A stretch of 64,000 nucleotides of DNA from JANSYL01 sp965229695 (GTDB lineage: Bacteria; Pseudomonadota; Alphaproteobacteria; Rhodobacterales; Rhodobacteraceae), in the NCBI GenBank assembly GCA_965229695.1, contig OZ245921.1, positions 1,798,001 through 1,862,000 of the forward strand, given 5' to 3'. Of this stretch, positions 26,457-34,146 are shown piece after piece; position 1 is the first letter of the stretch; every line of letters begins with the position of its first letter. The position numbers and the translations under genes are program-made. Under the pieces are notes generated by a model, which saw only the letters and a program-made list of their open reading frames with translations, ran no database searches and was not told the origin of the DNA.

Positions 26457-26851
26457 AAACCGTTCTGGTGTCTGCTGTCGCGCTGATCGACCCTGATGGG
26501 CGCGTGCTTCTGGCACAGCGGCCCGAGGGGAAATCCATGGCTGGTCTATGGGAGTTCCCCGGCGGCAAGGTCGAACCGGGCGAAACCCCCGAAGCGGCCC
26601 TGATCCGCGAGTTGGAGGAAGAGCTGGGCGTCGACACCTGGGAAAGCTGCCTGGCCCCGCTGACCTTTGCCAGCCATAGCTACGACGATTTCCACCTGCT
26701 GATGCCGCTATTTGTCTGCCGTAAGTGGGTGGGCGTGCCACAAGCAAAGGAGGGTCAAACCCTCGCCTGGGTCAAACCCAACGCCTTGCGGGATTATCCG
26801 ATGCCCGAGGCCGATGTCCCGCTAATCCCGATCTTGCGGGACTGGCTTTAG
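26453..26851 (+). CDS. mutT: 8-oxo-dGTP diphosphatase MutT (Nudix)
   Basis: A 132-residue Nudix hydrolase. The Nudix box is complete: GGKVEPGETPEAAL plus IRELEEELGV (pattern G-x5-E-x7-R-E-x2-E-E-x-G). The N-terminus KTVLVSAVALIDPDGRVLLA and the W-F-P-G-type segment GLWEFPGGK are typical of MutT, which removes oxidised guanine nucleotides. The GTG start at 26453 overlaps the argJ stop (GTGA), so translation is probably coupled; this argJ-mutT arrangement is common in alphaproteobacteria. Confidence 0.92.
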   Translation: MKTVLVSAVALIDPDGRVLLAQRPEGKSMAGLWEFPGGKVEPGETPEAALIRELEEELGVDTWESCLAPLTFASHSYDDFHLLMPLFVCRKWVGVPQAKEGQTLAWVKPNALRDYPMPEADVPLIPILRDWL

Positions 26852-26869
26852 TGCAGTGCCGAGTGCGGC

Positions 26870-27946
26870 TTAACCCACCCAACCCGCCAGGTTCCGTTCC
26901 ACTGCGGCGGCTAGGGCTGTCATATGGGCGTCGTCATCGTTGAGGCAGGGGATATAGGTGAATTGCTCCCCGCCCGCCTCCTCGAAGCTTTCGCGAATCT
27001 CTTCGTTGATCTCTTCCAAGGTCTCGATGCAATCGGCTGAAAAGGCGGGGGCGATCACGGCAATTTTCTTTTTGCCCTGCTCAGCCAGCCTTGCGACCTC
27101 CTCCACCGTGTAGGGTTGCAGCCATTCCTCTGGGCCAAACCGGCTTTGGAAGGTGGTGACGATATCGGTGTCGGACCAGCCCAAGCGCTCTTTCAAGAGG
27201 CGAGAGGTTTTCTGGCATTGGCAATGATAGGGGTCACCCTCCATCAAATAGCGCTGCGGCACGCCGTGGTAGGAGGCGACCAGGATGTCTGGCTTGTCCT
27301 CCAGCGCGGCATAGGCGCGTTCCACCGATTGCGCGAGCGCCTCGATATAAGCTGGATGGTCGAAATAGGGTTCGACGGTGCGGACCTGCGGCTGCCATTT
27401 GATGTCTTCGAGGCTGCGGAAAAACTGATCGCAGGCCGTGGCCGAGGTTGCGCCCGCGTATTGCGGGTAGAGCGGGAAGAACAGAATTTTGGTGCAGCCT
27501 TGCGCCACCAAAGCGTCGACCTTGGATTTGGTCGAGGGGTTGCCATAGCGCATGCAGAAATCGACCACGACCTGATCGCCGTAGCGCGCCTGCATCAGCG
27601 CTTTCATCTTGGCGGTTTGATCTTTGGTGATCGTCATCAGCGGACTTTCGTTGGTCGCCTCATTCCAGATCGTTTTATAGGCCGCGCCTGAGGAAAACGG
27701 GCGCTTGGTCAGGATGATGGTCTGCAACAGCGGCTGCCAGATCCAGGGGCTGTAATCGATCACCCGGCGGTCCGACAGAAACTCGTTCAAATAGCGGCGC
27801 ATCGGCCAATAGCTGTAGTGATCGGGTGTACCAAGATTGGCCAGAAGCACACCGATTTTCCCGAATTTCACCTTGGGGTGATCTGCGGGCGCATGGGGCA
27901 GGGGGCTATCGGTCGTGGCGTCGGGCGTCTGCTGCATCATATTCAT
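26870..27946 (-). CDS. hemH: Ferrochelatase HemH
   Basis: HemH inserts ferrous iron into protoporphyrin IX, the last step of haem synthesis, at the inner face of the membrane. The 358-residue product from ATG 27946 has the family blocks KIGVLLANLGTPDHY, MRYGNPS, LFFPLYPQYAGATSAT, SYHGVPQRY (with the metal-proximal His) and VIAPAFSADCIETLEEI. No Irr box is visible upstream. It is 12 nt downstream of a methyltransferase gene and convergent with mutT. Confidence 0.96.
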   Translation of the reverse strand: MNMMQQTPDATTDSPLPHAPADHPKVKFGKIGVLLANLGTPDHYSYWPMRRYLNEFLSDRRVIDYSPWIWQPLLQTIILTKRPFSSGAAYKTIWNEATNESPLMTITKDQTAKMKALMQARYGDQVVVDFCMRYGNPSTKSKVDALVAQGCTKILFFPLYPQYAGATSATACDQFFRSLEDIKWQPQVRTVEPYFDHPAYIEALAQSVERAYAALEDKPDILVASYHGVPQRYLMEGDPYHCQCQKTSRLLKERLGWSDTDIVTTFQSRFGPEEWLQPYTVEEVARLAEQGKKKIAVIAPAFSADCIETLEEINEEIRESFEEAGGEQFTYIPCLNDDDAHMTALAAAVERNLAGWVG

Positions 27947-27958
27947 CTGTGGCAAGCC

Positions 27959-28828
27959 TTAGGTGTCGGGCTGGTCTAGAGCCGGCTGGGCGGTTTCGTC
28001 AAATTCGGTCGTGTTCAAGGCATCGGCCAGGCGGTGCGCCGCGCTTCCGGGGCGCAGGGGCTTTTGTTGGCTTTCGTGAGGGGCCCATCCGGCTAAGAAC
28101 ACCAGTTCGAACGTAGCTTGGATGCGGGCTGCGTCACCCGCCGCCGGGAAATTCTTGGCATAGCGCTGCGCGGTTTCGTCGAAAAGCCGACGGGGCGCGA
28201 ACCTGCGATGGCGATTGGTCAGCGTGTTGGTCTCGCCCATGTCGCGTAGATCACGCATCAATGCTGTGGCATCGGCATAGGTCACCGTCTTTTCAAGCCG
28301 GTCGGCCACGGGCAGCGCCAGACCCGCCCGTTGCAGCAAAGCGCCCAGATCGCGAATTTCGGCCATGGGCGCAACGCGCGGGCTAAGCCCGTTCATGGTT
28401 GCCGCTTCGGCTTCGGCCAGGGTCTGGCGCAGCTCGGCTAGTGTTTCACCACCGAAGCAGACCGCCAGAAACAACCCATCTGGGCGCAGGGCGCGGCGGC
28501 ATTGCACAATTTGCCCAACCGGATCATCGGCCCAATGCAGCCCCATGGCGTGGATCACCAGATCATGCTCACCCGGTTCGAGCGGCAGTGTATCTGCCTG
28601 CCGGGCAAGTTGCGCCCCGGGAAGAAACCCGGCCCAGTAATCGGGGAAGGGGGTCACCAGCGCTGCGGCCGTAAACGTTTTGTTAACGTCGGTGAGCTTT
28701 TCCTGAAGCTCCAGCATGGCCTCATCATGCAGAAACCCGGCCCGGTCTAACCGCGCGCGCCTCAGCGCCCGGGCGCGGGCGGGCGCATCGGTTAGGCGGG
28801 GCTGTGGCTTGGCATCGGGTAGGCGCAT
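27959..28828 (-). CDS. SAM-dependent methyltransferase, BioC/NDUFAF5-like
   Basis: A 289-residue protein whose N-terminal motif (RLTDAPARARALRRARLDRA) and later blocks (GEHDLVIHAMGLHWADDPVG, RRALRPDGLFLAVCFGGETL, PRVAPMAEIRDLGALLQRAG) match the NDUFAF5/BioC-like methyltransferase group. The human member hydroxylates an Arg of a complex I subunit; bacterial functions are not established. The usual Gly-rich SAM loop is weak here. It is divergent from comF (40 bp) and sits before hemH in the same direction. Confidence 0.82.
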   Translation of the reverse strand: MRLPDAKPQPRLTDAPARARALRRARLDRAGFLHDEAMLELQEKLTDVNKTFTAAALVTPFPDYWAGFLPGAQLARQADTLPLEPGEHDLVIHAMGLHWADDPVGQIVQCRRALRPDGLFLAVCFGGETLAELRQTLAEAEAATMNGLSPRVAPMAEIRDLGALLQRAGLALPVADRLEKTVTYADATALMRDLRDMGETNTLTNRHRRFAPRRLFDETAQRYAKNFPAAGDAARIQATFELVFLAGWAPHESQQKPLRPGSAAHRLADALNTTEFDETAQPALDQPDT

Positions 28829-28868
28829 TGGGTCCAGTCGCTAACTCGCTGCTACTTAGGGGGTCGAG

Positions 28869-29594
28869 GTGCGATTGCAAACACTCATCCATGCGGTGTT
28901 TCCGCCCGAATGCCTGGCCTGCGGCGCGCGGGTCGATCGCGATTTTTCGATCTGCGGCACATGTTGGGGGGAAACCGGCTTTATCTTTGGTGCAGCCTGT
29001 TCGCTTTGTGGGGTCGGTCTACCAGGCCAAGAAGAGGCGGGCCATGACCTACATTGCGACGATTGCCTATCCATCACCCGACCGTGGCAAGCCGGGCGGG
29101 CGGTGTTTGGATATGCGGGAACGGGCCGCAACCTGGTTTTGGGCTTGAAACATGCGGACCGGGCCGAAATCGCCCGTGCGGCGGGGCCTTGGATGGCGCG
29201 CGCGGCGGCGGGGCTTTTGCAGGATGATCCGGTTTTGGTGCCAATCCCGCTCCATTGGCGGCGCTTGACCAAGCGGCGTTACAACCAAGCCGCGCTTTTG
29301 GCCCAGGCCCTTGCCAGCGAAACCGGGCTGCAGTGTCTGCCCGATGCGTTGCTGCGGCGCCGGGCGACCGAAACGCAAGATGGCCGGGGTCGCGACGGTC
29401 GGTTTCGAAATCTGGACCAGGCGATTGCGCCGCATCCGAAATGGATCACGGCGCTGAAGGGGCGTCCGGTGGTGCTGATTGATGATGTGATGACCTCGGG
29501 CGCGACCTTTGCGGCCGCGGCCCAAGCCTGCCAAGTAGCACAATCCGGTCCCATTCGCGTGATGGCCCTGGCACGGGTGGCCAAAGATACCTAA
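28869..29594 (+). CDS. comF: ComF-family phosphoribosyltransferase-like protein
   Basis: A 241-residue ComF/GntX-family protein starting at GTG 28869. The N-terminal zinc-finger-like Cys pairs are present (PPECLACGARVD, ICGTCWGETG, CSLCGVG, CDDCLS). The C-terminal phosphoribosyltransferase motif is VVLIDDVMTSGATFAAAA. In naturally competent bacteria ComF assists DNA uptake; in others the role is unclear. grxC and a marR gene follow on the same strand. Confidence 0.9.
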   Translation: MRLQTLIHAVFPPECLACGARVDRDFSICGTCWGETGFIFGAACSLCGVGLPGQEEAGHDLHCDDCLSITRPWQAGRAVFGYAGTGRNLVLGLKHADRAEIARAAGPWMARAAAGLLQDDPVLVPIPLHWRRLTKRRYNQAALLAQALASETGLQCLPDALLRRRATETQDGRGRDGRFRNLDQAIAPHPKWITALKGRPVVLIDDVMTSGATFAAAAQACQVAQSGPIRVMALARVAKDT

Positions 29595-29631
29595 GTAGAC
29601 GCGGTTGAGAACCGGGACATAAAGGTGCGCC

Positions 29632-29889
29632 ATGCAAACCGTTGAAATCTATACATCGCCACTTTGCGGATATTGCCACGCGGCAAAGCGGATGCTGAGC
29701 GATAAAGGCGTGAGCTTTATCGAATACGATATCGCAGGCAACCCGGCCAAGCAGCAGGAAATGACCGCGCGCGCGCCGGGCCATCGAACCGTTCCGCAGA
29801 TTTTCATCGGCGAAACCCATGTTGGCGGGTATGATGACATGGCGGCCCTTGAGCGGGACGGGAAGCTCGACCCGCTTTTGGCGGGCTGA
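29632..29889 (+). CDS. grxC: Glutaredoxin 3
   Basis: An 85-residue dithiol glutaredoxin. The redox site CGYCHAAK is near residue 12, the cis-Pro motif RTVPQIFI is near residue 54, and GGYDDMAAL closes the glutathione site. It reduces protein and mixed disulfides with glutathione in the cytoplasm. It lies 37 bp after comF, probably in the same operon. Confidence 0.95.
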   Translation: MQTVEIYTSPLCGYCHAAKRMLSDKGVSFIEYDIAGNPAKQQEMTARAPGHRTVPQIFIGETHVGGYDDMAALERDGKLDPLLAG

Positions 29890-29945
29890 TTTGCCGCGAC
29901 CCGTGCCGCTTGCTTGATGGGCGTTTGCAACCATCTAATTGCGAC

Positions 29946-30395
29946 ATGATCACGTCTGACGACCCATTATCAGTTGCGCTGTTCAGCGAAATTTTCATGG
30001 CCGACCAATTGGCGCGGAACCGTCTGTCGCGGGCGCTGCCCAAGGGCATGGAGCTTAGCCATTTTGCAGTCTTGAACCACCTTGCGCGGTCGACGGATGA
30101 AAAAACGCCTGCGCAGCTGGCGCGTGCGTTCCATGTGACGCGCGGCGCGATGTCAAACACGCTGGGTCGCTTGGAATGGGCGGGGCATATCCATGTGCGC
30201 CCGGATTGGGATGATGCGCGCCGGAAGCTGATCAAAATCAGCCCTTCGGGACGCCGCGCGCGGGAAGAGGCGTTGACCGCCATCGCGCCGATCCTGACCG
30301 ATACCGTGAAGGAAATTGGCGCGGATCGCGTGCGTCACGCCCTGCCCGTTATTCGCGAAATGCGGATGCGGATGGAACAGGACGGCGCGGATTAA
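29946..30395 (+). CDS. MarR-family transcriptional regulator
   Basis: A 149-residue MarR-type winged-helix protein from ATG 29946; an in-frame TTG at 29910 would add 12 residues. The DNA-binding region is TPAQLARAFHVTRGAMSNTL, followed by GRLEWAGHIHVRPDWDDARR and the KLIKISPSG wing. No divergent gene is present to suggest a target. Its stop overlaps the convergent ubiG stop by 4 nt (TTAA), leaving no room for a terminator between them. Confidence 0.88.
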   Translation: MITSDDPLSVALFSEIFMADQLARNRLSRALPKGMELSHFAVLNHLARSTDEKTPAQLARAFHVTRGAMSNTLGRLEWAGHIHVRPDWDDARRKLIKISPSGRRAREEALTAIAPILTDTVKEIGADRVRHALPVIREMRMRMEQDGAD

Positions 30396-31138
30396 CCCGA
30401 TTTGGTCGCCGCGATCACATAGTTCACGCTGAGATCCCGATCTGAAATCGACCAGCCCCAGGTGATCGGGTTGAAGACAAAGCCTTTCTTATCGACCGGC
30501 GTCAGCGATGCGCCTTCGGCCAGGCCGTAAAGCTCATCGGGGGTGATGAATTTCGACCATTCATGGGTGCCTTTGGGAAGCCAGCGCATGATGTGTTCGG
30601 CCCCGATGATCGCCGCCAGATAGCTTTTGGGGTTGCGGTTGAGGGTTGAACAGATCAGCAACCCGCCGGGTTTGAGCAGGGTCTGGCAAGCGGTCATGAA
30701 CCCCTGCGGATCGGCGACATGTTCGATGATTTCCATCGCCAAGACGACATCGAAGGTTTCGCCATCTTGCACCAAGGCCTCGGCCGCGACATGGCGATAA
30801 TCGATCTCTAACCCCGATTGCTCGGCATGCAGGCGCGCAACCGGGATGTTGCGCTCGGCCGCGTCGGCGCCCAGAACATTGGCCCCAAGCCGCGCCATGG
30901 GCTCGGACAGCAGGCCGCCGCCGCAGCCGATATCCAGCAGGCGCAACCCCGCGAAGGGCGTGCTGTCGCGCAGATCGCGCCCGTATTCAGCGGCGATTTG
31001 GCGGGTGATGTAATCCAACCGGCAGGGGTTCAGCATATGCAGCGGCTTGAACTTGCCATTGGGATCCCACCACTCGGCAGCCATCGCTTCAAACTTGGCC
31101 ACTTCGGACGGATCAACGGTGTTTGTCGCGCTGTTCAT
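30392..31138 (-). CDS. ubiG: Ubiquinone O-methyltransferase UbiG
   Basis: UbiG performs both O-methylations of ubiquinone synthesis. I start at ATG 31138, six bases after GGGGG, giving 248 residues. SAM motif I is LRLLDIGCGGGLLSEPMA; family blocks are AAEWWDPNGKFKPLHMLNP, the start region that contacts the membrane, and LAMEIIEHVADPQGF. The C-terminus overlaps the convergent marR gene by 4 bp. Confidence 0.96.
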   Translation of the reverse strand: MNSATNTVDPSEVAKFEAMAAEWWDPNGKFKPLHMLNPCRLDYITRQIAAEYGRDLRDSTPFAGLRLLDIGCGGGLLSEPMARLGANVLGADAAERNIPVARLHAEQSGLEIDYRHVAAEALVQDGETFDVVLAMEIIEHVADPQGFMTACQTLLKPGGLLICSTLNRNPKSYLAAIIGAEHIMRWLPKGTHEWSKFITPDELYGLAEGASLTPVDKKGFVFNPITWGWSISDRDLSVNYVIAATKSG

Positions 31139-31206
31139 GGACATCCCCCAAGGTTCCTGCCACTCTGCCCTATCGGACCTCGTGCACAGGTCTATATAGG
31201 AAGCTT

Positions 31207-32196
31207 ATGGACAAGTTCTCCGGCCAAAAGCGCGCAGCCGCGCATCTGTTCCCGCCGATTGACCCGTTTGATCAGCGGATGCTGGATGTGGGTGATGGGC
31301 ATCACATTTATGTGGAACAATGCGGCAATCCTGATGGGGCGCCGGTCGTTGTGTTGCATGGCGGGCCTGGCGGCGGATGCAGCCCGGCGATGCGGCGCTA
31401 TTTTGATGCCAGCGATTGGCGTGTGATCCTGTTTGATCAACGGGGCTGCGGGCGGTCGCGCCCTCATGCCAGCGTGCGGGCGAACACCACCTGGCATCTT
31501 GTGGCCGATATCGAACGCATCCGCGAAACCCTTGGCATCGACCGCTGGGCGGTGTTCGGTGGGTCTTGGGGCGCAACGCTGGCGCTTGTTTATGCCGAAA
31601 CGCATCCGGAGCATGTCGCCTATCTGGCTTTGCGGGGCATTTTCCTGTCGATGCAGCGCGAGATCGATTGGTTTTATGGCGGCGGCGCCGGACAGTTTTG
31701 GCCCGATCAATGGGCAAGGTTCTGTTCCCTGATCCCCGAGGAAGAACGCGGCGATCTGGTGGCGGCCTATAACCGGCGGCTGTTTTCTGGCGATCTGATG
31801 ATCGAAACGCGCTTTGCCCGCGCCTGGGCCGCGTGGGAAAATGCGCTGGCCTCGATGGACAGCGATGGCAGCGGTGGCGACAGCCCGGCGGAATATGCTC
31901 GCGCCTTTGCGCGGCTGGAAAACCACTATTTCATGAATAAGGGCTTTCTGGAGGTGGACGGGCAAATCCTGCGCGACCTGCCTAAGATCGCGCAAATCCC
32001 CGGTACGATCGTGCAGGGGCGCTATGATATGATTTGCCCGCCCCTGTCGGCGCATCGCCTGTTAAGCGGCTGGCCAGCCGGGCGGTTGCACATGATCAAA
32101 GCGGCCGGTCACGCCCTTTCCGAGCCTGGGATTAGCCAAGAATTGGTGCGTGTGATGAAGGCCGTGGGCCTGCGGCGCGAGAAATACGGGCTTTGA
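31207..32196 (+). CDS. pip: Proline iminopeptidase
   Basis: A 329-residue alpha/beta hydrolase of family S33 that removes N-terminal proline from peptides. The oxyanion segment VVLHGGPGGGCSPAMRR, the FDQRGCGRSRPHA motif and the nucleophile elbow VFGGSWGATLAL are all typical. The Asp (GRYDMICPP) and His (AGHALSEP) of the triad follow. It starts at ATG 31207 with AGGA upstream, 68 bp from the divergent ubiG start. Confidence 0.94.
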   Translation: MDKFSGQKRAAAHLFPPIDPFDQRMLDVGDGHHIYVEQCGNPDGAPVVVLHGGPGGGCSPAMRRYFDASDWRVILFDQRGCGRSRPHASVRANTTWHLVADIERIRETLGIDRWAVFGGSWGATLALVYAETHPEHVAYLALRGIFLSMQREIDWFYGGGAGQFWPDQWARFCSLIPEEERGDLVAAYNRRLFSGDLMIETRFARAWAAWENALASMDSDGSGGDSPAEYARAFARLENHYFMNKGFLEVDGQILRDLPKIAQIPGTIVQGRYDMICPPLSAHRLLSGWPAGRLHMIKAAGHALSEPGISQELVRVMKAVGLRREKYGL

Positions 32197-32242
32197 CCCG
32201 AGCGGCGCTTGGGGCGGCTTGACGCTTTTGTGCACCACATGC

Positions 32243-32259
32243 GTTAGAATGTTTCTAAC
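32243..32259. promoter_or_regulatory. Inverted repeat matching an Irr box (iron control element)
   Basis: GTTAGAA-TGT-TTCTAAC has perfect 7-bp arms and a 3-bp spacer. It matches the TTAGAA-N3-TTCTAA core of the Irr-binding iron control element of alphaproteobacteria as I recall it. It lies 93 bp upstream of the Tat-peptide start and 7 bp upstream of a TTGACA hexamer (32267-32272) that could be a -35 element. This suggests iron-responsive control of the peptide/JmjC pair. I saw no other copy in the window. Confidence 0.55.
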
Positions 32260-32351
32260 AATCTCATTGACAAAACCCCTTGGAACATTGGAAAAACACG
32301 CTTGTACCGTTCCAGTAGCCCGCTTTCTGCCAGCCAATATGGAGGTCTGTG

Positions 32352-32630
32352 ATGACTTCGTCGTCCGACGACAAAAAGAACAAGAACCCGGAAACCACGC
32401 TTGATGAGTCCGATATCAGCAGTGCTCCGGCCACCAGCCGCCGTTCCTTCCTGACCAAATCGGGTCTGGTAGCAGGCATCGCCGCCCTAGGCGCCGCCGG
32501 TCTTGCAACCCCGGCTGCGGCCAGCGACCCCATTGGTGAAGGGTCCGACAGTGACCCGAATGACCCCTATGGTGGTGGTTCGGATGCTGATCCGACCGAC
32601 CCCTATGGCGGCGGCACGGATTTCGACTAA
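32352..32630 (+). CDS. Tat-exported Asp/Pro/Gly-repeat peptide; candidate precursor of a modified peptide
   Basis: A 92-residue peptide from ATG 32352 with a consensus GGAGG six bases upstream. Residues 1-28 are polar, 29-34 are the twin-arginine motif SRRSFL, and 35-57 are hydrophobic, ending ATPAAA with likely cleavage before Ser58. The mature 35 residues hold two 12-mers SD[SA]DP[NT]DPYGGG (65-88) between partial copies (SDPIGEG and TDFD). They contain 9 Asp, 8 Gly and 5 Pro, with no Lys, Arg or Cys. I know no family with this composition. Tat export implies folding or modification in the cytoplasm. The next gene, past a hairpin, is a JmjC oxygenase, so hydroxylation of Asp, Asn or Pro is a reasonable but untested idea. 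Confidence 0.75.
   Translation: MTSSSDDKKNKNPETTLDESDISSAPATSRRSFLTKSGLVAGIAALGAAGLATPAAASDPIGEGSDSDPNDPYGGGSDADPTDPYGGGTDFD
32544..32615 (+). repeat. Tandem 36-bp coding repeat in the Tat peptide gene
   Basis: Two adjacent 36-bp units (32544-32579 and 32580-32615) encode the 12-mers SDSDPNDPYGGG and SDADPTDPYGGG. The codons differ at several third positions, so the repeat is conserved more at protein than DNA level. Confidence 0.85.
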
Positions 32631-32644
32631 TCCAGTCTTTTGTG

Positions 32645-32669
32645 ATCGGGCCGCATTTGTCGGCCCGAT
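32645..32669 (+). terminator. Hairpin/partial terminator between the Tat peptide and JmjC genes
   Basis: ATCGGGCCG (32645-32653) and CGGCCCGAT (32661-32669) form a perfect 9-bp stem with a 7-nt loop, followed by TTCTATTT. It is 14 nt after the peptide stop and 33 nt before the JmjC start. It may be a leaky terminator that keeps peptide mRNA in excess over the enzyme, as often seen after RiPP precursor genes. Confidence 0.7.
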
Positions 32670-32702
32670 TTCTATTTATCTACTCAAAATAGGTGATCTG
32701 GC

Positions 32703-33929
32703 ATGAACGATCTCGCTTCGGCGTTGTCGGCTGATGATTCGAGCCGCCCGGGGACGTTTTCCTTTGATGATGTGATCGCGCCGATTTCTGCGGATGCGTT
32801 TTTCGATCAGTATTATGAGCGGGATGATCTTTGGGTCGAACGCAACGACCCTGAGTATTACGCGCCGCTGCTGAGCTTGGATCGGATCGATGAGTTTCTG
32901 ACCACCGCCAGCCCGACCACCTCGCAGGTGGTGCTGATCAACGCGGCGGCGGATATTCAGACCTCGGATTACGCCTTTCCCAATGGCGATATCGACGTTT
33001 CGCGCGTTTATAAGCTGTTCTCGGAAGGGGCCACCATCGTGTTGCCGGGCCTACAGCGCCGCGTGCCGGAACTGGCCGCGCTCTGCCGGTCGGTCGAAGG
33101 GCGGTTCAATGCCAGCTTCCAGACCAATATCTATCTGACCCCGGCCAATGCCCAAGGGTTCAAAACCCATTACGACACCCATGATGTGTTTGTCCTGCAG
33201 GTCGCGGGCACCAAGGATTGGCGCGTTTATGACACGCCGGTTGAGCTGCCGCTGATTGGGCAGAAGTTCAAAACCAGCAAATACGATTTCATCGACCCGA
33301 TTGAAGAGTTTCGTTTGCGCGCCGGCGATCTGTACTACTGCCCGCGTGGCTTGGTGCATGATGCGCGTTCGACCGAAGATATTTCGCTGCACATCACCTT
33401 TGGCCTGATGGCACGCACCTGGACCGAGGTGATGATCGAGGCTGTGACATCGGCCTGTCTGGCTGACCCGGCTTATCGCGAAAACCTGCCGGTTGGCTTC
33501 GCCACCGATCCGAATTTTGATCGTTCCAGCGCCAAGGCCAAGTTTGAGACGCTGGTGAAATCGTTGGGCGATCATATCGACTTTGACGAGTTGATGGATT
33601 CCTTCGCCGCCTCCTTCATCTCGGAACGTGCGCCTTTGTTGCGTGGGCAGATGCAGCAGGTGCAGGGCAGCGATGGGATCGGAGAAGGTACAAGCCTGAT
33701 GGCGCGACCGCATCTGATCTTCCAACTGCGCGACAAGGGCGAAAGTGTGGAACTGCATTGCGGACGCACGACGCTGACCTTCCCGGGCCATGTGAAGGGC
33801 ATCCTGTCGGAAATGCTCGGTGCGTCGCAACCGACGCCCTTGGGCCAATTCTCGGGCAGCTTGGATATGGCGGGGCGCGTGGTTCTGGCCAAGCGCCTGG
33901 TGCGCGAAGGGCTTGTGACGGCGCATTAG
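32703..33929 (+). CDS. JmjC/cupin-fold 2-oxoglutarate oxygenase (ribosomal-oxygenase-like)
   Basis: A 408-residue protein of the JmjC (Cupin_4) group that includes E. coli YcfD/RoxA, which hydroxylates a ribosomal protein. The Fe(II) triad is complete: His156 and Asp158 in THYDTHDVFVLQVAGTKDWR, and His219 in AGDLYYCPRGLVHDARS. The C-terminal 150 residues are a helical/winged region as in ribosomal oxygenases. It starts at ATG 32703 after AGGTGAT. Its partner by position is the Tat peptide immediately upstream, which makes that peptide the leading candidate substrate; a ribosomal protein is the alternative. Confidence 0.85.
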   Translation: MNDLASALSADDSSRPGTFSFDDVIAPISADAFFDQYYERDDLWVERNDPEYYAPLLSLDRIDEFLTTASPTTSQVVLINAAADIQTSDYAFPNGDIDVSRVYKLFSEGATIVLPGLQRRVPELAALCRSVEGRFNASFQTNIYLTPANAQGFKTHYDTHDVFVLQVAGTKDWRVYDTPVELPLIGQKFKTSKYDFIDPIEEFRLRAGDLYYCPRGLVHDARSTEDISLHITFGLMARTWTEVMIEAVTSACLADPAYRENLPVGFATDPNFDRSSAKAKFETLVKSLGDHIDFDELMDSFAASFISERAPLLRGQMQQVQGSDGIGEGTSLMARPHLIFQLRDKGESVELHCGRTTLTFPGHVKGILSEMLGASQPTPLGQFSGSLDMAGRVVLAKRLVREGLVTAH

Positions 33930-34055
33930 GCGCGTTTTGCCTGTGGCAGAAACTCAACGCTAAAGGGGCGGGCGGCCTAGGGCCGCTTGCCCGATCCCAT
34001 CCCGCATCCTAGGTGAAGATCACGCTTCGCCCGGATGCGAAGTGATGGAGTGTTT

Positions 34056-34082
34056 ATGTCAGAGAATGTGGTCGCCCTATAA
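34056..34082 (+). CDS. Possible 8-codon leader peptide of the yjhX operon
   Basis: ATG to TAA encodes MSENVVAL, with GGAG about seven bases upstream of the ATG. The stop is immediately followed by a hairpin and then an intrinsic terminator before yjhX. E. coli topAI (yjhX) is known to have a translated leader ORF that couples ribosome stalling to expression. A functional analogue is plausible, but an ORF this short also arises easily by chance. Confidence 0.3.
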   Translation: MSENVVAL

Positions 34083-34109
34083 GGCCCACAAATTTTGGGC
34101 CGCCTAGCC

Positions 34110-34146
34110 AAAGACCATCCGCGCGATAGGCCGGGTGGGTCTTTTT
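34110..34146 (+). terminator. Intrinsic terminator in the yjhX leader
   Basis: AAAGACC (34110-34116) pairs with GGTCTTT (34138-34144), the stem continues with ATCC against GGGT after a one-base bulge, and the 3' side runs into TTTTT. It ends 27 nt before the yjhX start, so it must be regulated, leaky or the end of a separate small RNA. Confidence 0.65.
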
